A stretch of DNA of 6,444 nt from NCBI GenBank assembly GCA_002304995.1, contig DBPV01000068.1, forward strand, positions 9,535-15,978, written 5' to 3'. Source of the stretch: Syntrophaceae bacterium UBA1411. GTDB taxonomy: Bacteria > Desulfobacterota > Syntrophia > Syntrophales > Smithellaceae. Position 1 is the first letter of the stretch, and the number at the start of each line of letters is the position of its first letter. This document shows, piece by piece, positions 1 to 6,348 of the stretch. A program made the position numbers and the translations under genes. Under the pieces are notes generated by a model. It did no database searches, was not told where the DNA came from, and saw nothing but the letters and a program-made list of their open reading frames with translations.

Positions 1-474
1 AGTCCCCCCTTCCAGATCCTCAAGCGGCCGGATCACCACATAGGACCCTTGGGGTTCAATCGCGGGGATTTCCTCCAGCCATTGATCCACCAGCTCCGGC
101 GACTTTTTGAATCCTTCGCCCTCGGCAAACTCCGTAATCATGATTTTCGGCGCTCCTTCCTCGATCATCTTCGAAATCACGGCGCGCCCCTTGTCCCAAC
201 TGTCGTTGCCGACGGAAAGAAAACGCAGAAAGCATTCGGTTCCGCCCGGAAAATTCTCCGGACAGGCGGGCGCCAGGCCGAACCCCTCCAAGGCGCCGGG
301 GCAGCCGCACGTCCCTTCGGTGATCGCCACCGTTTCGCCTTTGGCGGCGCGGGCCAGAAGCAGCATGGAGCACAGGGGATGATGGTCTTCCGCCTCCGCC
401 GGAGGCTCCCAGTCGTAATAAACCGCCAGGGGCGGAAATCTCAGCGACAAGGCCTGTTCGATCTTCGAGCGCAT
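1..474 (-). CDS. DUF169 family protein (3' end beyond the window)
   Basis: The reading frame opens with ATG at 474 and stays open for 158 codons to the left edge, so the C-terminus is missing. The start is supported by a GGAGG site about 7 nt upstream (481-486). The N-terminus (MRSKIEQALSLRFPPLAVYY) matches the usual opening of DUF169 (COG2043) proteins, where a short helix precedes a 'PP-AV' strand. Cysteines sit at residues 35, 56, 58, 71 and 81; the TCGCPG motif at 55-60 and the GTECFLRFLSVGND stretch at 78-91 are typical of the cysteine-bearing form. DUF169 proteins have no established reaction; a metal or Fe-S role for the cysteines is inference. No signal peptide is visible, so it is probably cytoplasmic. 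It starts 39 bp after the protease gene on the same strand and may be co-transcribed with it. Confidence 0.85.
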   Translation of the reverse strand, partial: MRSKIEQALSLRFPPLAVYYDWEPPAEAEDHHPLCSMLLLARAAKGETVAITEGTCGCPGALEGFGLAPACPENFPGGTECFLRFLSVGNDSWDKGRAVISKMIEEGAPKIMITEFAEGEGFKKSPELVDQWLEEIPAIEPQGSYVVIRPLEDLEGGT

Positions 475-513
475 TTTTTATCCTCCGTCAATGAAAAAGG
501 TTCAGGAAGTCCT

Positions 514-1995
514 TTACCGCGAAAGCCCGGGCGACCGATCCGACGGAATTTGGTAGCGCTCTAATATCCGGGGTAGATATTGCCGCCCATGCTGCTGAAG
601 CAAAACGATCGTCAATCCGTCCTCCGTTTCAATCACGTGGTATTTCCCCTGATGGTTTTCTATCGCCGCAATGACATCCCTCATATCACAAATCGACCGG
701 CGATTGACTTTGGACACGACTTTATTGGCGTAGTTGTGGTATCCGACGTTGATTTCATCCGCCAGCACCCGGACCAAAACAACGATTTCCCTGCGGGCTT
801 GCGTCTTCCTGCCGTTGAAATAATAATTCAGCAGCAGCGTCGGCCCTTCATCGTACCACTTGTCTCCCCACTCCAGCAGGTAATTTTTCGTAAGCGGCTC
901 AAAAACCATCCCCCCGGCAATATAATATTCGGGCGGCACGTCGTATTGCTCGCCAGGCACCAGACGCATGCTCTGCATCGTCTGCGTCAGCCGGATCGTC
1001 GTCTTTTTTACCAGGCCGTTGCGCAGGATGACGACCGGAATCTTATCGTGGATATATTGATTCTGGACGGCGTACAATAGGGAGGTGCGTTCGCCTTTGC
1101 GAAACTCCACCGTTCCGTCATTGCCGATAGGAAACGCGTTGAGGGAAAGAAGAACATCTCCCTCATGCAGAACGCCCCTGGCCGGCGAAAAATCATTCAC
1201 GCGGGCAATCAAAACACCCGTATGGCGGCTGCTCATCCGATAGAATTTTCTCAGGTCGGGATTCTCCAGGTTCTGAAACGTCAGGCCCAGATCCGGAATG
1301 CCGTCGTAGCGCCCGTCGCGGATATCTTCAAGGAAATGCCGGATGACCGGCGTGGCGATCATATAGCCGATATTTTCCCCGCGGACGCTCGTCTGAAAGG
1401 CCACACCGACAATGCGGCCGTCCCTGATGACAGGCCCGCCGCTGTTTCCGGAATTGATGGCGGCGTCGATCTGGCAGGCCATCAGATAAGCGCTGCTGTG
1501 GGCATAACGGACATGCTCGATGCGTGACACCACGCCTTCCGTGATACTCAGTTCATCGCCGCCCACTGGAAACCCGTACACGGCCACCCTGTCGCGGATG
1601 CCGGGAAGCTCCGACAGCGCCACCGGATGGATTCCCTCAAAGAAGGATTCATCCTCGACGCGTAAAACGGCCAGATCACATTCGTGGGCAACGATATCCA
1701 CCCGCGCATTGTATTTTTTCGATTGATCCGAGCGCTTGACTTGGAGAAATGCGCTGTTGCCGACGACATGGGCATTGGTGAGGATGCGTTTCCCTTCTAT
1801 GATGCACCCGGACCCGGAGGTCTCCCCCTGGGATTTCTTCTGCCACGGCTGTGAATAGTTGTAATCTGCATAAATCGAATAGATCTTGACGACGGATGCC
1901 TTGACCGTCTCGTCTGCTGCAGGCGATTCCTGCACCGCGGCGAAGACAATCGCCAGAAAGAAGACCATCCAGATTTGTTTTACACAAAACATCAT
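514..1995 (-). CDS. Deg9-like S1C (HtrA/DegP family) serine endoprotease, exported
   Basis: A complete 493-residue protein. Residues 1-27 are a signal peptide with a hydrophobic core (VFFLAIVFAA) and a likely cut near SPAA. The trypsin-like domain spans about 30-230, with the catalytic triad His76 (LTNAHVV), Asp107 (HECDLAVL) and Ser185 (GNSGGP). A PDZ domain follows at about 235-340. The C-terminal part, about 350-485 (PPEYYIAGGMVFEPLTKNYL, then INVGYHNYANKVVSKVN), matches the second PDZ-like domain of plant Deg9 and its bacterial relatives rather than classic DegP. The expected role is ATP-independent proteolysis of damaged or regulatory periplasmic proteins; the substrate is unknown. The start is an ATGATG pair at 1995/1992. 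The nearest purine-rich site, GGGGGA at 2009-2014, is 13 nt away, so initiation may be weak. A five-codon upstream mini-ORF (MVRQ, stop) ends in a TGA that overlaps the second ATG. All catalytic residues are present, so it should be active. Confidence 0.92.
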   Translation of the reverse strand: MMFCVKQIWMVFFLAIVFAAVQESPAADETVKASVVKIYSIYADYNYSQPWQKKSQGETSGSGCIIEGKRILTNAHVVGNSAFLQVKRSDQSKKYNARVDIVAHECDLAVLRVEDESFFEGIHPVALSELPGIRDRVAVYGFPVGGDELSITEGVVSRIEHVRYAHSSAYLMACQIDAAINSGNSGGPVIRDGRIVGVAFQTSVRGENIGYMIATPVIRHFLEDIRDGRYDGIPDLGLTFQNLENPDLRKFYRMSSRHTGVLIARVNDFSPARGVLHEGDVLLSLNAFPIGNDGTVEFRKGERTSLLYAVQNQYIHDKIPVVILRNGLVKKTTIRLTQTMQSMRLVPGEQYDVPPEYYIAGGMVFEPLTKNYLLEWGDKWYDEGPTLLLNYYFNGRKTQARREIVVLVRVLADEINVGYHNYANKVVSKVNRRSICDMRDVIAAIENHQGKYHVIETEDGLTIVLLQQHGRQYLPRILERYQIPSDRSPGLSR

Positions 1996-2031
1996 TGTCT
2001 AACCATTGTCCCCCATCCTTCATCCACAAGG

Positions 2032-2051
2032 GGTCAAGTCTGCCTTTGACC
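2032..2051. repeat. Inverted repeat at the 3' end of the transposase remnant
   Basis: GGTCAA (2032-2037) and TTGACC (2046-2051) form a perfect 6-bp inverted repeat around an 8-nt loop, and the repeat contains the transposase stop codon. GGGGTCAAG-type ends are often seen at the edges of REP transposase elements, so this may be the element boundary. That link is from memory of the family and is untested here. Confidence 0.45.
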
Positions 2052-2404
2052 TTTGATGAGCCGCTCTATATTCTTTAGTTTCTTTACCAGGACTTTATCC
2101 ACCTTACTGCGATCGCCCATATTTACAATGATACTGCTAACCGTACGATATTGGCAATATCAAAAGCCGCACCGATATCTACTAGCTTTTTCCCCGACAT
2201 CAAACGTGAAAGATAAATTGCAGCATTTCGTGCTTCATTATAAAAACCACGACGCAATTTAAGAAGACTCGCTTCAGGTGCTTTATAGGCTTTGCTGACG
2301 GTTCTCCGGATATCCTCCAATATTTCAAGAATAAATTCCTTATGCAACCCCTTCCAGTTGCCTGACTGAGACAGATATCCGCGGTAACTGCTCCAGCGGA
2401 GACG
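2034..2404 (-). pseudogene. C-terminal remnant of a REP-associated tyrosine transposase (RAYT, Y1/IS200-like), frameshifted
   Basis: Read on the minus strand from about 2404, the sequence begins in the conserved RWSSYRGYLS motif that follows the catalytic HUH/Tyr core of REP-associated transposases, then runs through a helical C-terminal region (EARNAAIYLSRLMSGKKLVDIGAAFDIAN). At about 2151 one base has been lost. The original frame stops at 2123, but the next frame continues the family pattern exactly (YRTVSSIVNMGDRSKVDKVL, then LKKLKNIERL-like helices) to a TGA at 2034-2036. AAN-TAT has become AA-TAT. The whole N-terminal catalytic domain is absent, since the homology begins abruptly at about 2396-2404 where a plus-strand gene fragment takes over. 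About 123 residues remain of a protein that is usually over 200. It cannot encode an active transposase. The family mobilises or amplifies REP palindromes; one REP-like palindrome lies at 6414-6433. Confidence 0.82.
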
Positions 2405-2709
2405 GGATGTTCGGAATCGCAAACGACGCCGGCCTTGAACCGCGCAAAGCGGCCCAACTGGCTGCCGCGCTTCCCGATCCCCGCCGTTTTCATCCCGACG
2501 CCCATTCCCGCTACGCGGCGAATCGCGCGGAACGAATTTACCCGATTATGGTCCGCCGCGGCATCGTTATTGAAGAATATGATGACGTGACGGAAGAAAA
2601 TAAAAACGAGTCTACCGAAGAACCCGCGCCGGTTTTGGCACCTTCTGTGGCATCGCCCGTTCCGGAGTCGTCCGGGACAGACACAGGCGTCAAAGAATCA
2701 AATGCCTGA
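2398..2709 (+). pseudogene. mtgA: 3' fragment of a monofunctional peptidoglycan transglycosylase gene (GT51, MtgA-type)
   Basis: The plus-strand frame from about 2398 encodes GDGMFGI, then LEPRKAAQLAAALPDPRRF, then NRAERIYPIMVRRGIVI. This is the end of the GT51 glycosyltransferase fold as found in MtgA, which polymerises lipid II into glycan strands at the inner membrane. The tail after residue about 65 is acidic and Pro/Ser-rich (TEENKNESTEEPAPVL and beyond) and ends in TGA at 2707. The catalytic glutamates and the membrane anchor of the family lie in the missing N-terminal part. The codon before GDG is Ser, where the family usually has Trp, which fits a break at about 2398. FGI also runs straight into ANDAGLEP, whereas family members usually have about nine more residues there (an EAA..YFGK-like stretch), so an in-frame internal deletion is likely too. 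ATG 2407 is internal to the motif and is not a real start. No promoter or ribosome site precedes it. Confidence 0.75.
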
Positions 2710-2746
2710 TAAATGCCGGAACATTTTATCCCTTTTTCTTTCGGGT

Positions 2747-2766
2747 GCCGATGATTAGGCATCGGC
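2747..2766. repeat. Hairpin at the convergent gene ends
   Basis: GCCGATG (2747-2753) and CATCGGC (2760-2766) form a perfect 7-bp stem with a 6-nt loop. It overlaps the last codons of the TRAP receptor gene and lies after the mtgA fragment. There is no T-run directly after either arm, so it is not a standard intrinsic terminator. It may protect the mRNA end or help termination. Confidence 0.4.
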
Positions 2767-3864
2767 GCCGGTTTGCATAAAGTTCGACATGGACGATTCC
2801 GCAAGTCCCATCCAGAAATTCGAGTCCTTCTGGAAAGCGCGCATCGACGCATATATTTTTTTAAAGTCTTCGTTGACGGCCGATTCCGCGGCGTAAATTT
2901 TTTGCGCCGCTCGATAGGCAGCCTTCAGTATAGCATCCGGGTAGCGGCGGAGTTCGACGCCTTTTTGAATCAGGCGGCGGATGGCCTGGGGATTACGGGC
3001 GTCGTAGCTGGCGATCATAGACATATTGGCTTCGACAGCGGCAACGTCAAAGGCCGCCTGGTAGGGACCGGGAAGTCTCTCCCACTGTGTTTTGTTGACA
3101 TAGAATGAAAACATGGGGCCCGGCTCCCACCAGGCCGGGTAGTAATAATATTTGGCTACCTTATCAAATCCCAGTTTTTCGTCATCGTATGGGCCGACCC
3201 ATTCGGCGGCGTCAAGCTTGCCGCTTTTCAGGGCCGGATAAATATCGCCGCCGGGGAGCATTTGCGGCGCCGCTTTCATGGAACGAAGGACTTCCGCGCC
3301 GAAACCGGGAATGCGAATGCGCAGATTTCTCAGATCGGCCGGCGATTTTATTTCTTTGCGAAACCAGCCTCCCATTTGGGTGCCGGAATTACCGCCGGGA
3401 AAATTGACGATGTTGAACTTGGCGAAGAATTCCCGAAGCAGCGTCAGACCATCGCCATCATAACACCAGGCGTTCATCTGCCGCGCGCTGAGACCAAAGG
3501 GAATGGCGGTGTCGAGAGAAAAGGCTTTGTTTTCGTCGTGGTAGTAATAGCCGCACGTATGACCGCATTCCACCGTGTTCTGCCGGATGGCGTCCAACAC
3601 GCCGTAGGCCGGAATTTTTTCGCCCGCGGCGGACAGATGAATAATAAATTTTCCGTCCGTCAAGTCGGCCACCCGCTTGGCAAGGCCGCAGGCGGTTTTA
3701 TAAATGATGTCCAGACTTTGAGGAACACTGGATGCCAGATGCCATTCAATGGATGGCATCTCCCGGCTCGAAGCACGCGACGCCCACCCCAAAGACGGAA
3801 GCGTTGCGGCGCCTGCGGCGGTTAATCCCAAGCCCACATATTTTACGAATTGACGACGCTGCAT
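2755..3864 (-). CDS. TRAP transporter periplasmic solute-binding protein, TakP-like (DctP superfamily)
   Basis: A complete 369-residue protein. It begins with a twin-arginine signal (RRQFVK at 3-8, hydrophobic stretch 10-22, likely cut after GWA at 28), so it is exported folded by Tat. The body matches the TakP/FcbT1 branch (COG4663): MGGWFRKEIKSPADL at 164-178, RIRIPGF at 182-188 with Arg184 where TRAP receptors hold the substrate carboxylate, GGDIYPAL at 205-212, and the signature LDAAEWVGPYDDEKLGF at 217-233 followed by YYYYPAWWEPGP. TakP binds 2-oxo acids such as pyruvate with a cation; the ligand here is inferred to be a small monocarboxylate or keto acid. ATG 3864 has AGGGAG (3871-3876) 6 nt upstream. 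No dctQ or dctM membrane gene lies on either side in the window, so it is an orphan receptor here that must use subunits encoded elsewhere. Confidence 0.93.
   Translation of the reverse strand: MQRRQFVKYVGLGLTAAGAATLPSLGWASRASSREMPSIEWHLASSVPQSLDIIYKTACGLAKRVADLTDGKFIIHLSAAGEKIPAYGVLDAIRQNTVECGHTCGYYYHDENKAFSLDTAIPFGLSARQMNAWCYDGDGLTLLREFFAKFNIVNFPGGNSGTQMGGWFRKEIKSPADLRNLRIRIPGFGAEVLRSMKAAPQMLPGGDIYPALKSGKLDAAEWVGPYDDEKLGFDKVAKYYYYPAWWEPGPMFSFYVNKTQWERLPGPYQAAFDVAAVEANMSMIASYDARNPQAIRRLIQKGVELRRYPDAILKAAYRAAQKIYAAESAVNEDFKKIYASMRAFQKDSNFWMGLAESSMSNFMQTGADA
3737..3761. repeat. 9-bp perfect hairpin inside the TRAP receptor gene
   Basis: AGATGCCAT (3737-3745) and ATGGCATCT (3753-3761) are perfect reverse complements around a 7-nt loop. 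A tandem GATGCCA pair sits at 3731-3744. The hairpin covers codons 35-43, just after the signal peptide region. It is protein-coding (EMPSIEWHL) and may be chance, or it may slow translation as the Tat signal emerges. Confidence 0.4.
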
Positions 3865-3932
3865 GGTTTACTCCCTGGAATCAAACTGTTGAAAACCGTA
3901 TCGGACTCAATGATGCAACTCTGTTCCGATTT

Positions 3933-3961
3933 CTCTTAATGAAAAACAAGGCGACTGTCAA
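3933..3961 (-). promoter_or_regulatory. Possible sigma70-type promoter for the TRAP receptor gene
   Basis: On the minus strand a perfect TTGACA (3956-3961) is followed after 17 nt by TAAGAG (3933-3938), a poor -10 match (3 of 6). The position would give a leader of about 60 nt before ATG 3864. The rest of the 257-bp gap, to 4121, is AT-rich and shows no gene. Confidence 0.35.
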
Positions 3962-4121
3962 AGGGCATTTTCGGCCAGAGAAAAATTGTTCGTTGGGGGA
4001 AGCAATAAAACGAAATAAAAATAGGCGTGGGGGAGTATGGCAATCCGGATAAAAGATGATTTTCTTGAAAGGTTAAATTTCCCGCATGTGAACAAAGGCA
4101 ATCCTTTAAATTGTCATTAAG

Positions 4122-4982
4122 TTAAAATGTTAACAGCGTCCCCCTTCGCTGCCTGCCGATCAATGTTGACGTAAAACTTTTCGTCACGGACATAAGACTA
4201 TGTAGCTCCGGTGGGGGAACGATCGCCTTTGCTGCAATATCATTTCCGTCCGGAAAGTATTCCTCCAAAACGAGCTTGCCGTTTTTAAATATCAGCACAC
4301 TATGGATGTTCTTATAAGTGCCGTCCGCAATTCTCCTGATCAAATCGGACAGTCTTTGTTCATCCAGACCGGTTTCAGACAAATGTGCCGTCTCCCATCC
4401 GTCATCCGTTTGCATCGGTATTTTATATTGATAGGAGACCGGCACGGCTCTTTCTTCTGCCTTTTTTTCGAATTGCAACGAATAGGCAACTTTTTTTAAA
4501 TTTGCGCCGATCGTCCCTTTATCGGACAGAGTGACTGAGATGATGATGCCTTTCTCTTTGGCTGTCACTAAAAAAGCACTCCTTCTCACTCCAAGATTAT
4601 TTGTCCATTCGATTTCCGATTCCCGACAGACGACGCCGTTCTTTAACTTGCTTTCTCTGTCGGATTTTACGGTGATATCTTTACCGGTCTGCAAAACCAT
4701 AGAAATGGATAATTTTGTATAATCTTTAATGGACATCCCCATTGCCGGGAAAGCCACAATCCTGATTGAGGGCACCCCTTCCGGATCCGCTGCCCTGAAA
4801 TCAAAGGGAGAACCGGGGACGATTCTCCAACTCTCAGGATAAGTGACTGAAAATGCCGGAAAGCCATTAACATATTTTCCCGGCTCCAAACGGCCAGAGA
4901 AGGCGCCGGGTTCACTGCAAAAAATAAATAACAGCAATAAAGGAAGCATGACATAATGAACGCCTATGGAAAGTTTCATCAT
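4122..4982 (-). pseudogene. Truncated serine beta-lactamase-like hydrolase with an N-terminal PsbP/DUF1795-like domain
   Basis: The start is ATG 4982 (or 4979), chosen because AGGAG lies 7 nt upstream at 4990-4994; an in-frame ATG at 5012 has no such site. The product is 286 residues. Residues 1-29 form a signal peptide (MLPLLLLFIF core); Cys22 follows Phe, so a lipobox is unlikely. Residues about 35-172 (PAFSVTYPESWRI onward) resemble the PsbP/Mog1-like fold that often precedes secreted hydrolases. From about 193 it reads as a class C beta-lactamase/esterase domain (DDGWETAHLSETGLDEQRL, VLIFKNGKLVLEEYF) up to the nucleophile motif S265-V-T-K268 in HSLMSVTKSFTSTLIG. Family similarity stops at about 4154, after STLIG, and the frame ends 10 codons later. 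About 200 or more residues, with the YxN and KTG-type motifs, are missing, and the next 250 bp do not supply them. It is probably inactive. The upstream frame itself is clean, so the loss may be recent. Confidence 0.8.
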
Positions 4983-4989
4983 CAACTGT

Positions 4990-4994
4990 CTCCT
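4990..4994 (-). promoter_or_regulatory. Ribosome binding site that fixes the hydrolase start
   Basis: AGGAG on the minus strand lies 7 nt before ATG 4982 and 10 nt before ATG 4979. It makes the more upstream in-frame ATG at 5012 unlikely, and leaves a signal peptide starting MMKLSIG. Confidence 0.7.
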
Positions 4995-5012
4995 TTGCTC
5001 TGTTTCGATCAA

Positions 5013-5321
5013 TAATAAATAGAACTTATACGACCACCTTATTTCTGCCGTTTCTCCTGGTGGTCCAAGATTTAGCCGACTATTCGATGTGGCTTTCTTT
5101 GTTGTTTCCCATCTTGCTTATCGCACTCAATCCGCCGATTGCAGCGATATTCATGGATTCCAGCGCTGTGCTGCGAGCAATAACCAGAAAACCTTTTCCC
5201 CTGGGCACTCCAAAAAGCAGAAGAGAAGGGGGCCGGTTTGATTTTGAGGGAGTCTCGAGCAAGGAGTCATAACTTCAAACCGTCCTTTTTGTTTCCCAAG
5301 CGCGAACGGTTCACCCGGTAT
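5013..5321. other. Intergenic stretch without a convincing gene
   Basis: Between the truncated hydrolase and the lipoprotein gene I see no supported gene. Open frames exist on both strands (plus 5060-5272, hydrophobic then basic; minus 5080-5262), but neither has a good ribosome site or a family I can name. A 7-bp inverted repeat, GACCACC (5032-5038) with GGTGGTC (5059-5065) and a 20-nt loop, lies 50-80 bp upstream of the hydrolase start and could be an operator. A weaker 6-bp pair, AACCGT (5278-5283) with ACGGTT (5306-5311), follows the lipoprotein gene. It has a long loop, so it is not a clear terminator. Confidence 0.4.
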
Positions 5322-5789
5322 CTAAGGATAATCAATCGTAATGTAAAGTCTGTGATTAAATTCCTTTTCGTTAAGTTTGAGCGTTAAAAAAACGCCCGAG
5401 CGTCCCTTGGGAAGATAATTGTGCGTCCAGTAGGTTCTTCTTTGAAAGGCAAGATTCTTTGGGTAGATGGCTTTCTGCATTTTTTCATTCGGGAAAATAA
5501 TGGTCGGGGATCTCCCCATTAAATTATCCTCGGCTGTTACTTCCTGATCGTACATCAGAAAGCCGTTGGTCGTATTGGTTGCATCAATATAAAAGGTCCT
5601 TGGCCAAACGATTTCGAGATTGCTTTTTGACTTGTTGATAACCGTCAACTGATATTCCAAATAATCAACGGTCGTCATTTTTATATCGTAGTAAGGATTG
5701 TTCAGCGTGAAAGGCACCACTTTCCATTGGCCGCACCCTGATAAAGCAAGGGCCATGATGAAAGTCAATGTCAATATAGTTTTTTTCAT
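5322..5789 (-). CDS. Small lipoprotein of unknown function
   Basis: A complete 155-residue protein starting at ATG 5789 (MKKTILTLTF), with GGAGA at 5795-5799 five nt upstream. An in-frame ATG at 5801 would add four residues but lacks a ribosome site. Residues 1-18 are a signal peptide ending in the lipobox LSGC, so Cys19 should be lipidated. Gly20 at +2 predicts transfer to the outer membrane. The mature part has no motif I can name. Alternating strands (LEYQLTVINKSKSNLEIVW at about 45-63, and GVFLTLKLNEKEFNHRLYITID near the end) resemble a beta-sandwich of the kind seen in small secreted accessory proteins. No transmembrane segment follows. It stands alone, with no same-strand neighbour within 300 bp. 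The lipoprotein call is strong; the function is open. Confidence 0.85.
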   Translation of the reverse strand: MKKTILTLTFIMALALSGCGQWKVVPFTLNNPYYDIKMTTVDYLEYQLTVINKSKSNLEIVWPRTFYIDATNTTNGFLMYDQEVTAEDNLMGRSPTIIFPNEKMQKAIYPKNLAFQRRTYWTHNYLPKGRSGVFLTLKLNEKEFNHRLYITIDYP

Positions 5790-5794
5790 AATAG

Positions 5795-5799
5795 TCTCC
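5795..5799 (-). promoter_or_regulatory. Ribosome binding site of the lipoprotein gene
   Basis: GGAGA on the minus strand lies 5 nt before ATG 5789. It decides for the MKKTIL start over the ATG at 5801, which the site itself nearly overlaps. Confidence 0.65.
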
Positions 5800-5893
5800 A
5801 TCTTTTCACGAACGGATAAAAATAGGTTACGACGAATAAGGGCAAATGATCAGGGTCTTGAATCATCTGTTTTTTATCAGTCACCTGGCATTT

Positions 5894-5921
5894 TTGTGAA
5901 GATACTCGTTTATGATATGAT
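5894..5921 (+). promoter_or_regulatory. Possible plus-strand sigma70-type promoter
   Basis: TTGTGA (5894-5899, 4 of 6 match) is followed after 16 nt by TATGAT (5916-5921, 5 of 6 match). It points toward the 51-codon ORF at 5969, with a predicted start near 5928. It is AT-rich intergenic DNA, so chance matches are possible. Confidence 0.35.
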
Positions 5922-5968
5922 ATCGATAATGCCTTCACTTTCTTTCAGGAGCAATAGGTGGAACAATT

Positions 5969-6124
5969 ATGGGGCTGGATTTATCGGCTTTGTCTTTGAA
6001 CCCACTATGTAGCTTGGGGTTCAGTTATACCAGTTTCCCCATAACGCGTCTTGGAAATTCGTTTTGCACTATACAACGTGTAGAAAAGAATTCAAGAATT
6101 AATTTGGGAATCGTGAATGGGTGA
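5969..6124 (+). CDS. Candidate small protein of 51 residues (unsupported by family)
   Basis: ATG 5969 is preceded at 7 nt by AGGTGG (5956-5961), and a possible promoter lies at 5894-5921. The frame runs 51 codons to TGA at 6122. The peptide starts MGLDLSALSLNPLCSLGFSY and contains two cysteines (14 and 33); its second half is basic and polar. There is no clear membrane segment and no recognised family. A 7-bp hairpin (5997-6023) lies within it, which argues for RNA structure rather than coding. It could equally be a chance ORF in a noncoding region. Confidence 0.2.
   Translation: MGLDLSALSLNPLCSLGFSYTSFPITRLGNSFCTIQRVEKNSRINLGIVNG
5997..6023. repeat. Inverted repeat, 7-bp stem
   Basis: TGAACCC (5997-6003) and GGGTTCA (6017-6023) are perfect reverse complements around a 13-nt loop. 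There is no T-run after it. It is the first of several palindromes in the right-hand intergenic region. Confidence 0.4.
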
Positions 6125-6266
6125 GAATAAAGGCGTTTAATACCTTTCTATTCAGACACTCCGCCGTTCCATCAGGGTGTGGCTTGGCGAATCATGGCCG
6201 AGACAGCGTGGCGCGAGGCGTTGTGGAGCATCAGACAGACGAAATAAATAGTTCACCCTCCCTGAA

Positions 6267-6287
6267 TCCCTCCCATCCAGGGAGGGA
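6267..6287. repeat. Palindrome, 8-bp stem
   Basis: TCCCTCCC (6267-6274) and GGGAGGGA (6280-6287) pair perfectly around the 5-nt loop ATCCA. The stem is rich in C and G and should be stable. A further CCCTCC lies just upstream at about 6257. There is no T-tract, so it resembles a dispersed intergenic palindrome more than a terminator. Confidence 0.55.
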
Positions 6288-6331
6288 CCTGACAGTGGCG
6301 CAGTCACAAGAAATCCTGCGGATAAATAATA

Positions 6332-6348
6332 AATGGGAGGTTCCCATT
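6332..6348. repeat. Palindrome, 7-bp stem
   Basis: AATGGGA (6332-6338) and TCCCATT (6342-6348) pair perfectly around a 3-nt loop, with partial AT extension on both sides. It could be a hairpin or a dimeric regulator site; no gene start lies close enough in the window to choose. Confidence 0.4.

Noticed and set aside
56..564. Other open frames across the DUF169 gene on both strands
   Set aside because: They are shadows. The frame from ATG 474 has the ribosome site, the family match and runs to the window edge.
2407..2709. A complete 100-residue plus-strand gene starting at ATG 2407
   Set aside because: That ATG is the Met inside the GDG-FG motif of a GT51 enzyme, and there is no ribosome site, so this is a 3' fragment.
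2747..2766. Intrinsic terminator between the mtgA fragment and the TRAP receptor gene
   Set aside because: The stem is real but neither arm is followed by a T-run.
5080..5262. Minus-strand 60-codon ORF (core LFGVPRGKGFLVIARSTALE)
   Set aside because: It starts at a TTG without a ribosome site and has no family I can name. It could be a dispersed repeat but I cannot show a second copy.
5060..5272. Plus-strand hydrophobic ORF with a faint likeness to the C-terminus of a heavy-metal P-type ATPase (LNPPIAAIFMDSSAV)
   Set aside because: The likeness is a few residues only, there is no ribosome site, the second half is unrelated, and the frame stays open antisense into the hydrolase gene.
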